In this document: positions 23,525 through 34,110 of the stretch, in pieces
Layout of the letters: each line of letters begins with the position of its first letter
How positions within the stretch are numbered: the first letter of the stretch is position 1
NCBI RefSeq assembly: GCF_029227915.1
Contig: NC_079876.1
Coordinates: 23,434,001-23,498,000 of the forward strand
Length of the DNA: 64,000 nt
Reading direction: 5' to 3'
Source: Hydractinia symbiolongicarpus
Lineage: Eukaryota; Cnidaria; Hydrozoa; Anthoathecata; Hydractiniidae
Program-made: the position numbers and the translations under genes
Notes under the pieces: generated by a model
Databases searched by the model: none
Told to the model about the DNA's origin: nothing
The model's input: the letters and a program-made list of their open reading frames with translations, nothing else

Positions 23525-23700
23525 ACTAGTCGTTAGCCCGTGGAAAGATCCACGGGTTCGCCCGTCTTTGTTCTACCGCATATTGCGTGTATCTCACTAC
23601 TTGCGCAGCTAAGCTACCATTTTGCGTGACAGACAGACGGACAGACAGACGTATACGTGTATTATAATATAGATAGCCGGGAAACCCGGCGTCGAAAGGC
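23525..23700. repeat. GC-richer dispersed-repeat-like block with hairpins
   Basis: It contains the hairpin CCGTGGA-AAGA-TCCACGG near 23,538, a (GACA)n-like tract near 23,628-23,650, then ATTATAATATAGAT and the hairpin CCGGGAAACCCGG. The higher GC and block-like edges suggest a SINE or retroelement tail; family not identified. Confidence 0.4.
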
Positions 23701-25425
23701 CGGGATGAGCCACAAGTAACTGTTGTTGAACGCCCTAAGGAGCGCTTAAAAAGAACTGCAAACTGTGAGACACAGTCAGGTGGAGTGCTTTAGTACAGGT
23801 ATGCAGTATATCGTAAATCAAGTGAAGCGCACACACCATTATAGTGTTGTGACTGTAACAAATTTTTCAAAAAATAACTTTCCCGCAACAAAAGCTGAAA
23901 TAAAAACAGCTTACAATCGTTGTGATTCCGTCATAGCAAAAACAATCGGTCAATATTATTTTATTTTGCAGAATAAGTTTTTGTAAAAGTTAAAAAATTA
24001 ATCGTGGCACTGGACTGAGCGCTTAGTACAGTTAAAAAGTGTTACACAGGTGTATAGGGATAATAACTTTATTTAATACTACTTTAATACTAAGCTAACC
24101 GCTTAGTACAGTTAAACAGACTTGAACAGTACCCTTTTGCAAAAAAACTTTATCACAACTTTGGTTTAAACAGCATGTCGTTACATTATTTAAGTTATGT
24201 AAGAAAATAAATTAATCTATGTAATTTATTTTGATCAATCATAAGATTTCCAATTAAACGACCCCCTGGTTTCTAAAAATTCTCGGAAAGATCAAAGGAA
24301 TATCGGTAACCCTTTTGAATAGACAAAATACGGCTATTATTATAGAGACATCGATTTTACAAAATTTAGTTAAAAGCAAAAGACAAGTTATATTGTAAGT
24401 AATGACAAGAACGGAATTCTTTTCGCTACGCTAATGACACGCCAACATGGGAAGTATGATTTCGGAAACATGCCGAAAGGTCGTAAATTTTTTGATTCTG
24501 TTCTTGTTATTTGTCTCCGTGCCAAAGTGTACAGGATTCTTTGTAACGAAGTTTGTTGTTTGTGACATTGCCTATCTGAATAGCAAAATATGTCGTGTCT
24601 AACTTCGTAACAGAAATCACAAATGCTTTCTTCTCTACATCACTATGGCAATTCTGAGGACCGACTGCTGTGTAGCAACAGCTTTATAATAACTAAAACG
24701 TTTTATTGACGATAGAATATTTATCTAATCTATTATCTTTAGTTTATTATAAACACAATAGAGGCAAGTCGACAATTAGACAGACAAATAATTAGACAGA
24801 CAAATAATTCACTTCAAGCTAATCAAAAGGATGATGCATACACAATGAAAAGTTGTTTTAACAGATAATATTGAAAGCTGTCTGTGGTTGGAGTACTTTT
24901 TGCTTAGTAAGTTTACCTTTAAAATAAAACACTATTTGATATATTACCTTTTAGCTAATATATTAGACATGGTAATGTAAATTAAGTGAACTCATGGACG
25001 TATGGTACAAATACCAATCGATCAGTGATCAAAATATAAATGTGATAAGGTTCATACTTATTTTTTTAAATAATTTCTTTCCCTCATTTAATCAAAACCG
25101 AAATAATTAATTTTAATAGGGTTTTAAAATGTGACCTTTCAAAGTAATGCTTGCAAAGAATTTTTTTTTAAATTTGAGACGAGAAAAAGAACAGCATTTT
25201 TTTTCAGTTTTCAAAATTCAATCAGATATCAGATTCACAATAAACACTGGAAAGAATTGTTTTCTTGTATATATTGTTATTTATCTTTGCGTTCAAATAT
25301 GGCGGTTTATTAAAAGAATGACTGCGTGTAAATTTTTTTGGATTTCAACGCCTCAGTAACGGTGATGAATGATGTTTATTTTATTAAAGTCACAGCTTTT
25401 TTAAAGTTGAGAACCTTTTTTTATA
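23701..25425. other. non-coding stretch
   Basis: Short direct repeats only: GCTTAGTACAGTTAAA twice (24,020 and 24,100), and TTAGACAGACAAATAA twice near 24,775-24,810. No supported gene. Confidence 0.5.
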
Positions 25426-26450
25426 ATTATCGACCTTCATACAGCGCAGTCTGGGCACGAATAAAGCGCTTGTAGGGACAAACTTTTAGCCTGTTTTTGT
25501 TTGACTCGATAGCCCAGTCAAGTTTCTTGGTCACTTTCTCACAAAGAACTATTTGTGTCATACGGAGAAAGGTCGTGAAATGTGTAACCTTAATCTATAA
25601 GATAAGTATCTATAAGAAAATACATGACACACTGCTAGATATTACACATTTTTTCCCTATAATCAACCTTCATGGTATGAATTAAATATAGCTAGCTAGA
25701 TGGCTGAAAACAACCATATGTACAATGTAATGTATGTTTGGCTATGGCTACAACAAGGACAACCAAGAAGAATTAGAGCAAGCTAGCTTATTGTTGCAAA
25801 AGTAGAAGAAATGGATAATCAAATATCAAGCTAAAAGAATCAAGATATGAATAATTATCAAAGAATATTTTTAAATTTCGACGAAAGGTTATTAAAAATG
25901 CCACAACTGCATATGTAGCTTATATATACTGTCCTTATTACGTGATTATCTAAAAGTGAATATTTAACCCCCCCCCCCCCCCTCCCCCACCCCAACTGCA
26001 TAACTTTATGGTTTAGCATCTCTAAAAAAACTTTGAAGAAATTGTGATTGAATGGGAAGTCATCGGATGAAAAACGAATTAGTAAAAACATTCAAACATC
26101 CATTTAGCTACTATAATTTGGTTGTTTTGATGCATATTTGATGCATATTTTCAGACAATGTATAAGGAACTGATATACATACATATTGGAATATATTGAT
26201 AAATGCTAATGCAATCCAATTTCGCTAACAGATTCATTGTTAATCCCCCTTGGGTTTAAAATTGATTTTTTTTTTAATTCAATTTTTTAATTTTTTCTAG
26301 CTAACTTTTTTTTTTGAGGAAAAGATTTTGAGGATGAATGTAATCTTCTTCAAAAGATAGATTTTTGCAGAAAGAAGTCATTTGTTTACAACTTATTCGC
26401 TGAAATAAAACCTTGTCAATAAGTATAAAGAGAACCATTTCTTACTAAAT
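25426..26450 (+). repeat. about 1-kb repeat, copy 1
   Basis: By eye this aligns over its whole length to the reverse complement of 45,990-47,083. Anchors include TTGACTCGATAGCCCAGTCA..., GCATATGTAGCTTATAT, GGGAAGTCATC(G/A)GATGAAAA, ATATTGATAAATGCT, GCTAACAGATTCATTGT and CTTGTCAATAAGTATAA. A run of 15 C (25,968-25,982) replaces unrelated sequence in the other copy. No coding frame is shared. Identity looks like roughly three quarters to four fifths, not calculated. Confidence 0.85.
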
Positions 26451-27064
26451 GGCTTAAACTACACCTTTCACCACAACTTTCGTCAGCTATTTACCTAGCT
26501 AGTTAGCTGACTGCACCTGCTTTGCTTTGAAATATAGTGGTAGTAACTATTGGGGACAATACTATACTAATAAGGTAACAATAAGAATTAGCAATGTGGT
26601 GCCAACAATAACATTTCTTTCTGGTAACACGTTGGACACTTGACTTTTAGCTAGGCTAACCTTTAGACGGAATCAACAGTCTTTAGTCATTAATAACCTT
26701 GAATTTTTTGTCTTTTGGATAGGATACAGTCCAAAAAACATTAAAGAATACCCTTCTTTAATTTTAGTGTTATAATATTAAAGCAGGTAAGCCTCAAGTT
26801 AAATTTTCTGTTAATGTTGTTGTTGTTTTCTTCTTGTTGCGCTACCATTATGAAAAATTTGTCCCTACAACAACTCCTGTAATGAAATAAATTTCGCCAT
26901 GATTTTTTTGTGTGTAATTCTGTTGCAGGATACCTTTAAAAGAAAAGCTAAATTAAATTTTAATTCAATCAGGCCTATTTGTAAATTTTATCCACGCTGG
27001 CATTAATGCGGTTGAGGTATTAAATTCACAGATTTATCAGAGACGCTAGATTTTTAACTACATC
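26451..27064. other. non-coding stretch
   Basis: Nothing recognised. Confidence 0.45.
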
Positions 27065-27275
27065 CCAGCAGGCACACGACGTCTGTTGCTAGTCGCTGCT
27101 ACGTCGCGACGTCGGCCACGTCGTTACAACGTCGCTTGGACGTTGTAATTTCCGACGTCGTATTTTGACCATAAACCAACGTCGATCCAACGTCAGGATT
27201 TCCGACGTTGCATATCGACCATAAACCGACGTCGGATTTATACTTACTTTATACGTCGCACCAACGTAAGATTCG
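27065..27275. repeat. ACGTC-rich degenerate tandem repeat
   Basis: Over a dozen ACGT words occur in 200 bp of otherwise AT-rich DNA. A ~50-bp unit containing TTTCCGACGT and GACCATAAACC(A/G)ACGTCG is present about twice. Dense CpG in such a background suggests a recently amplified repeat. Confidence 0.65.
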
Positions 27276-28300
27276 ATAACTCTTTCAGGGAAAAATATTC
27301 TTAAAATGTTCTTAGAAAATTAACAAACGGTTTTTACAAATGCAATAGCTGACTGACTATTGGAGATTGTACGAGGGTACGCTTTTATTATAATTTTATA
27401 AAAAAATTAAAATTAAAAGTTTCCAGTTCAAATTTGTAATAGCTGTGACCAAACCATGTGATGAAAATTATGCAATTTGATTTGTCAAAACATCGTACTT
27501 TCGAACGAGGAAATATTCGAACGGAAAAGAAGTCGCTTCGAATTTAAAAATAAACACAACGTTTTTCTCTTTACCAAAGAAAGTTGAAGTTGAAAACGTT
27601 TCAAAATATATTTGTTGAAACAACGTTATATATGTGTCAGTTTCTTTCGCGCTAAAATCGTTGTGTGTTAATTTCAAGCATTTGATGTTGGTAAAGTATT
27701 GTGGACTCTATTTTTACGAACATATAGAAGAAAAGAAAGAAAGTGAAGATATTTCAAAATATATTGAGAAGGATCTGACAAGCAGTAAGTTTTTTTTAAT
27801 TCCCTGTGTTACCCTGAATATTTATATGGAATACAATGTATAGACATTTCAAGTTTATTTTGGTCATTATTTCGCATATGCTATAGAAAAATTTCTGTAT
27901 TTTAGGTTGATGGAAAAAACGACAAAAAAGGAATTGAGAAGATTCCTGTTTTAAGAAGAAGAAACAGTAAGTAATTCTAGTTATTTATAACTAACATTCT
28001 ATCTAGGCACATCAATTGAAAACTGTAAAATCTGTTTATATATTTTTCTTTGAACACCTAGCTTAGCAATTACACATCATTTCCGAGAAATTTTCTTATG
28101 TAATAAGCGTGTATCTTCGCTCTGTGACAAATTCTACATGCAATTTATATCACTAGTTATATCATAATACCTTTATTTTCTTTCTATAGCAAATAGAAGA
28201 AAAAGTCGATAAAAAGTCGTTTCGATAATGAAGACGCACGTGAAAAATGCAGAGGTCATAAGAATGTAACTGTGGAAAGTTTATAATTTCTTGAACATGA
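27276..28300. other. non-coding stretch with splice-site-like signals
   Basis: A frame from 27,634 ends near GCA-GTAAGT at 27,782. TTTTAG / GTTGATGG near 27,905 is followed by ACA-GTAAGT near 27,967, and a TATAG lies near 28,190. The implied exons carry no recognised domain, and joining the first two creates an immediate stop, so I do not call a gene. Confidence 0.3.
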
Positions 28301-28313
28301 TAGTTTAGTAGGC

Positions 28314-28345
28314 GACGTTTCGGGAGATCCTTCTCCCATCATCGG
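28314..28345 (-). ncRNA. hammerhead-ribozyme-like core in the Penelope tail
   Basis: On the minus strand: CCGATGA, then a 6-bp stem II (GGGAGA / TCTCCC) with loop AGGA, then GAAAC and GTC. This is the hammerhead core C-U-GAUGA ... GAAA ... GUC, with C in place of U4 and a stem III of only about 2 bp. Minimal hammerheads with tiny stem III are a published feature of Penelope-like terminal repeats, and the position downstream of the endonuclease fits. The core change may impair cleavage. Confidence 0.65.
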
Positions 28346-28481
28346 ACAAAGTAAAATGATGTTGAGCATGTATTTATATAATTGCAGAGGATCGAAATTC
28401 ATAAAAATTAACCAATCAGAAACGAGCTGTTAATTACAGTTAATTACAGTAATTAACATTTTCGGACCTAGATGTAGGTAA

Positions 28482-29816
28482 CTACTTCTTCTGTAGGGCT
28501 GGTAACCAAATCTCAGGAAGTTGATACCAGATGCTGTTTATGTGTTTGTTACGTGCTACACTGTTGATGGTTTCTTTAATCTTCCTGGCCGTTGTTCTGG
28601 ATTCTCTGTTAATGATTTTCTTCACATCCCAATTAAACTGATGACTTCTGCCCCAGCTGTGGTCCGCAATTTCGTTTTTCTTTACATCTCCGTTTCTCAC
28701 TGCGCGCATATGTTGTTGTACTCGTTGCTTAAACTTTCTTTTTGTTTCGCCCATGTGCCCTGCATCACAATCTTTGCACGGGATTTCGTAAACAACATTG
28801 CATTGTTCTTCCAGGTTTATTTTGTCTTTTGGTTTAGATAAAGTGCTTCTTAGGGTGTCTTTAGAATTAAGAATGCATTTGATCTTGTGTTGCCTTAAAA
28901 CTCTACGAAGGATCTCGCTAGTACCTGCTACAAAGGGTAGGAATGCTGATGCGATGAAATCCTCTGAGTTTCCTTGTTGTCTCCGTTGCATCTTCTCTTC
29001 ATTTTATTTTCTACTTGCGTGATGACTTTATGACTGTATCCATTTGCGATTAATGCATTTCTTACACGTCGAATTTCTTCTTTCCTTTCCTGTTTGTCAC
29101 TGACTACGCTGTTGGCACGATTTAGTAATGAAGATATAACACTTTCTTTGCAAGATTTCTGATGGTTTGATTCGAAGTTAAGGTACTGGTCAGTGTGTGT
29201 TGGTTTACGATACACTGAAACTGAAATGGAACCATTCTTGCGCTTGACCAAAGTGTCCAGGAAAGCGATACTTCCATCGTGTTCAAGCTCAACAGTGAAT
29301 TTGATTTGTCGATGTAGGCTGTTGATGTGTTCATGGAACTCTACTAGATGAGATCTTTTAATTATGGCGAATACGTCGTCAACAAATCTTTTCCAAACCT
29401 TTGGACGTCTGTCTGATGTGACTAATGCTGTTGTCTCGTGTGCTTGCGACTACTGATGATGCAGGGCCTCCCATGGCAACTCCGTCTGTTTGAGTGTAGA
29501 AGTTCTTGTTAGACAGATGCCATGTTTTGGTTAGAACAAGTTCGACCAAACGCAAAAAATCCGGTACTGGAATCTTCGTCTTTTCACCGAATCCAGCATC
29601 GTTTTCAATAAGGTCTTTAATGATGTTTAGGGTGTCTTTTATGGGAACATTTGTGTAAAGTGATGTGACATTAAATGATACCATGCATTCGTCATCTGCT
29701 ATCTTTATTCCTCTGATGTATTCCGAAAGTTCTTTTGAGTTTTTGCTGTGGTGTGCTGTAAATTTGCTGAGGATAGAAGCAACAAATTTTGATCTTAAAT
29801 TCCAGGGGATTAACAC
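28482..29816 (-). pseudogene. Penelope-like RT and GIY-YIG endonuclease
   Basis: From 29,816: MVSFNVTSLYTNVP (RT motif A region), then FYTQTDGVAMGGPASSVVA (motif B). After a frame change come VWKRFVDDVFAI (catalytic F-x-DD) near 29,390 and FLDTLVKRKNGSISVSVYRKPTHTDQYL near 29,200. The C-terminal piece holds CNVVYEIPCKDCDAGHMGETKRKFKQR, i.e. the GIY-YIG nuclease with a preceding CCHH-like zinc motif (CKDC); the second signature is HMG instead of YVG. IADHSW follows. RT plus GIY-YIG is diagnostic of endonuclease-bearing Penelope elements. At least two frameshifts break it. Confidence 0.85.
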
Positions 29817-29849
29817 GATAAAAACGTACTATTATTCTTTTAATTCATG

Positions 29850-30690
29850 AAATACATGGTGTCAAAAATATTCTGTATCAAAATTACCAGCTCACCACTA
29901 ACAGTTGCGTTGAACATACTTAACCTAACCCAAATGAACAATTCTTATCCTATAATCAAAATCGCATTCTACGTTATCCAGTATTTTGACAGGCTACAAT
30001 AACCCATGCGACCACACTTTACCAAAAAATATGCTCGAAGCCGCTAAACGCCTACTACAACATCAAACTCGCAAGAAAGACATAATTACGGTTGAACATT
30101 TGCACGCATTACATAAACAACTTGTTAAAACCGAAGCTGTTAACCTTTACAAACTTAGAACTTTTCATATCTTTGTGTTGGGATTCTGTGACTTTCTTAG
30201 GTTTTCGGAAATTAGTAATCTGAAAAGATGTGACGTCAATTACAAAAATAGCTTTATGAAAATGTTCATAGCGAAAAGCAAAACAGATATCTACAGAGAA
30301 GGACACTGGGTTTACATCGGCGATTGCGGAAATGAGATCTGCTCAGTATATAATTTACCTGAGTATATGAAGTATGTACCTGCTGAGCCTGATTCCTATC
30401 TGTTTAGAGCTATCACAGTTACATCAAACAACAAAATTGGAAGCTTTAAAAAGATGAACCGCCCAATCAGCTACACAACAACAAGAGAAAATACATTCGA
30501 TTCACTGGCATCAATCGGATTGGATAGGACAAGATTCGGACTCCACAGCCTACGAGCAACAGCGGCGGCAAGTGCAGACGTCCCAGACCGTCTTTTTAAA
30601 CGACATGGAGATGGCGTTCGTAGACAGCTAAAGATGGTTATGTGGAGGACGACGCAGAACCCTAACCCTAACTTTTTCGTTCATAACTAC
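29850..30690 (+). pseudogene. tyrosine recombinase (phage-integrase fold), broken before the catalytic Tyr
   Basis: The N-terminal SAM-like part (about 29,850-30,080) precedes a catalytic domain with GFCDFLRFSEISNLK (first catalytic Arg region), KSKTDIYREGHW (basic beta-hairpin Lys), FGLHSLRATAAA (H-x-x-R box) and LFKRHGDG (second His region). The expected GYV segment holding the Tyr is present only in another frame at about 30,630, after a 1-base shift and next to a TAG. It ends in CCCTAA and TAC microsatellite sequence. Such recombinases occur in DIRS-like and Crypton-like elements and as stand-alone cnidarian genes. No RT or other partner gene adjoins it. Confidence 0.7.
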
Positions 30691-30719
30691 TACTACTACT
30701 ACTAGTCAAAGTTCTTTGA

Positions 30720-32722
30720 GTCTTCCCTGTCACAAAAATAAGAAAATAAATAAGGTTATTTTCGGTTGAGCGCAGCGAATTAGAAAATAATTGAATTTAT
30801 TTTCGTATGTTTGGACAAGGCCGGTCGCGTGGTTTTTCAAGTGTTTAAAGGGCGTACAAGGCATGGAAGCGCTCACATGTCAATTAGTTCTTGAACCGTG
30901 CACGTTAAAACTGTTTGATTACCTATAAGATGAGCAGATTTATTTTGAATAGTTTATAATGTTGTTGTTAATAACAGTCTTAACCTAATTAGAAAATAAG
31001 TAGCTAAATTGTCAAGTAATAAAAAATCTGCTGTAAACGATGTATTTTAGCTATTTAAAAATTATGTATTGATATTTTGCTGATATTTTCCACATTGATA
31101 GCTAAAGTTATGTTAAAAACTCGTGTGTGCTTACATGCATTGCTAAAACTTAAGACTAGTGTTATTTCACCCTTCTACATTTTTATGCACAACGCATAGG
31201 GTGCTACAAAGTACCGTCAAAACATTTTTCATTAATTTGGTTAACTTTAGTTTTGTTCATAAAACTAAACGACCACGGCTCCAAGCGTCATATTTTAATC
31301 TTGACCTTGGAAACTGATGACTAAGGAAGAAATGATGATTATGCCAAAATGTGAAAGCCAATCATATTTTAAAATTTAGTCAACGGGAACAGGGTTTTTT
31401 TCACCGTCATCTCTCATACTAAAATGCAACAAAATAACAAGGACAAGGGTGCGTGTAAATTAATTCATGATAAATTTCCTTGTTATGAATAAAGAATTGA
31501 ACACAAGCCTTCTTTAAACGTGTTTTCAATTCTTTCTGAAGTTAAAGGTTCACTAAATATTCTCGGCGGTGGAGAGTAATGTCTCCTTCGTGATAATTTG
31601 ATGATTTTATTGGAACAAAAAAACCGTGATAATTTATGTTCGTTTCAAAAAAACATAAGTAAACATTGCACTTGTTTCTCAGTAGCTAGAAAATAAAAAA
31701 ATAGCATATATTTCGAGTAGATAGACCAATCAAAATGCGAGAAAACAAATGATGGTTTATGATAATCTCTATCAAATCTATAGTAATCAGAATAAAGTTC
31801 GCAATAACAATGATTAAAAATGTAAGGACTCGATAAGAGAGAAAATGGAGAAGTATTAATCTGAAAATATTAATTTTAAATATGATTGCATACCAACGAA
31901 TATTAAAAATGCTTTGTTGATTACTCATGCAGCTGGTTGACTATTTTCAGTTTTCCATGTAGGCACAACTGGCTATCACTTTTTTTAAATGATTAATGTC
32001 ATGGAAGTAGAAATCTGTAGTTCAACCTCTATGGTAACATGAAGTGTAACTGAGGGTTAGTAAACTGTACCCAAGTATTTCTGAATATACTAAAAAGAGC
32101 TTCCGTGGCGCAATTTGTCTGCCAGTTACAACGTATCAGGATAATACCCGATATGGACTTTAAAGGAAAAAAATGTTAATAATTTGTGTGATCACAAACC
32201 ATGTACAGACTACTTGATTGGCCCGTAGAAGTATTCACGTGATAACGTGGGCAAATCACATTTACGACACAGGAACAGGTACTATCAGCAACAGTGTATT
32301 CAGCAGCTTTTCATAAAAGCCATATGAAAAACGCGCCAAAAGTTGATTACAAATATAGAAATGAAAGTGATAACGTGGAATAAAATCAAAACAAATATGA
32401 CTACTGTCAAAATTGCAAACAATGTGAAACTTACAAAGAAATTGACAACAAACCGTTAAACACAAAATTTAGCAAAATAAAATTTTGTAGTCGCATGGAA
32501 AACACATTTTGCAAGGCCACTATTGTTGTAATCTAAAAAACATTTCTCTTCTCCTATACCGATTTTTCATATACTAGGTACTTTGTTTCAACTTCTTCTT
32601 TATATTTTAGACAAATCAAATAAAAGCGACTGAGAAAATATTGATTCAAACACATACGATAAGAAATAACATTGACAAAGTAAACCCCGTGCGGAATTTC
32701 TTGTTTACCTAGTGAATGTCAG
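30720..32722. other. non-coding stretch
   Basis: No supported gene. Near 32,099-32,165 GCTTCCGTGGCGCAATTTG resembles the 5' half of a eukaryotic tRNA-Asn or a tRNA-derived SINE (A-box-like TGGCGCAATTTG), but no clover-leaf could be closed. Confidence 0.5.
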
Positions 32723-32787
32723 CCGCATATCATAACTGCATATCCTAACCGCATATCATAGCCGCATATTATAACCCCATATCTTTA
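32723..32787. repeat. five tandem 13-bp repeats directly upstream of the MFS gene
   Basis: Five units resembling CCGCATATCATAA, with 1-4 substitutions each, end about 9 bases before the ATG at 32,797. They lie where the 5' UTR or promoter must be, so they may be transcribed or bind a regulator; their function is unknown. Confidence 0.8.
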
Positions 32788-32796
32788 AGTTTAAAA

Positions 32797-34110
32797 ATGC
32801 TTACCCAAATAGAATTTTTACAATGGAAGAAGAAACGGACGTCAACATATGTGGTTTTCTTGTTAATGCATTTTCTTATTGGCTTAGAATTGGGTTGCGT
32901 CAATGCCACATTGTGGATATATGTTTCAACTCTTCTCAAAACTGACAACGATGAATGGTATTATGGCTTAATAAACGCTGCATTTTTCGTTCCATCTTTA
33001 TTCTGTCCACTAATTTTAGCAAGGATTGTTGATAAAATACGTCGAATTAAAATATTTTTAATTGCGATGTTATGTTTATCTATTATTGGTAGCATTTTAT
33101 ATTCAATTCCTGTGTCTCCACTGTATCCTTTAATTGGAAGATTTTTAAGCGGATTTACTATGGCTGTGGGTCCACTTATAATTTCCGAGGTGGCAAGATC
33201 TTACACAAGTAAAGAATTAATGCAACGAATACCCCTGTTAAACGGAAGTCGAATGTTTGGTTACGCGTTTGGTCCTTGTATCTCGTTATTTTTTACGAAA
33301 GTTGATTTCTGGATTGGTCAAATACATATAACATACGCAAATATCATTGGTCCCATTCTAAGTATATTTGGCGTTATTTCTTTTTTTGCTGTTGTATTTT
33401 TTACGCATGATCTATCTCGAGAATATGATATGAAGTCAAGTATAATGGAAAAGACTGAACAAGATAACTACAATTTTTCTACTTCTGAATCGACACTGGA
33501 CGTAATTAAAAGGATGTTACAAACTTTTGATACACTGCTGCTTATCATCATTTCATTATTTTTTGGTGTCGTTGATCAGTTAATATTTCGTGTATTTCCC
33601 CTACTAATTATACAGAAACTAAATTTTAGCTATACTGGTTTGAACTTGTCGCTTGTTGCTCTTTCGTTGTTCAACACAGCCCTTATCATAGGTTTGGTAT
33701 ATTGGAAAATGTCGGACCATCAGATCTACTACACTGGAGTATTGAGTGTCATATCAGTAATGATAACAACTTCTTTGCAGCTTTTAATTTACCACAAAGT
33801 TGGAAACTTAACTACTTTATATTTTCTGATATCATTAACAATAATAGGTTCCGTCATCTTCCTTCTTTCAGATCAAACATTTGGCGTAGTTGTATGTGCA
33901 AGGCTGGCTTCTTCGTGCAATCAAGGTTTTATGGAAGGTGCGCGGTTGTTTTCTCTCCAAAGTGGTCGAATTATTGGAGGAGTGTTCGTTGGGACTTATT
34001 ATGATTTTATGAATGCATTTTATCTTGGAATCAATATTGTATCAATCCTGTTTTTGTGCGCCATCATTTCTAGAAGAAAAACACTTTCAAGTCCGGTACC
34101 AGTTATATAA
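32797..34110 (+). CDS. MFS transporter, MFSD8-like, single exon
   Basis: An uninterrupted 437-codon frame, the only clearly intact host-type gene here. Twelve hydrophobic segments can be placed (approx. residues 17-37, 57-77, 84-103, 106-128, 148-166, 178-202, 246-270, 278-300, 310-332, 338-360, 370-392, 405-427), with a hydrophilic central loop at 203-245. The loop between helices 2 and 3 has ARIVDKIRRIK, a degenerate MFS motif A. Helix 4 carries GRFLSGFTMAVGPLIISEVARSYTSKE, reminiscent of MFSD8/CLN7-type lysosomal transporters. The start is set by AAAATG and the lack of an upstream in-frame alternative. Substrate cannot be inferred. Lack of introns could mean a retrocopy or a naturally intronless gene. 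Confidence 0.8.
   Translation: MLTQIEFLQWKKKRTSTYVVFLLMHFLIGLELGCVNATLWIYVSTLLKTDNDEWYYGLINAAFFVPSLFCPLILARIVDKIRRIKIFLIAMLCLSIIGSILYSIPVSPLYPLIGRFLSGFTMAVGPLIISEVARSYTSKELMQRIPLLNGSRMFGYAFGPCISLFFTKVDFWIGQIHITYANIIGPILSIFGVISFFAVVFFTHDLSREYDMKSSIMEKTEQDNYNFSTSESTLDVIKRMLQTFDTLLLIIISLFFGVVDQLIFRVFPLLIIQKLNFSYTGLNLSLVALSLFNTALIIGLVYWKMSDHQIYYTGVLSVISVMITTSLQLLIYHKVGNLTTLYFLISLTIIGSVIFLLSDQTFGVVVCARLASSCNQGFMEGARLFSLQSGRIIGGVFVGTYYDFMNAFYLGINIVSILFLCAIISRRKTLSSPVPVI

Larger units (their letters stand above)
28300..29830 (-). mobile_element. Penelope-like element, 5'-truncated
   Basis: RT and GIY-YIG endonuclease coding plus a downstream hammerhead-type motif, all on the minus strand. No upstream terminal repeat was seen, so the copy is truncated near 29,820. 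Confidence 0.8.

Noticed and set aside
25858-26091. 77-codon minus-strand frame with a Gly run
   Set aside because: The Gly run is the poly-C tract; the other copy of this repeat lacks the frame.
27634-28215. Three-exon host gene with GTAAGT donors
   Set aside because: Joining exon 1 and exon 2 at the visible sites gives an immediate TGA and no domain is recognisable.
30656-30706. Telomere: CCCTAACCCTAAC followed by TAC repeats
   Set aside because: Barely two telomeric units inside a recombinase pseudogene; too short to mean a chromosome end or fusion.
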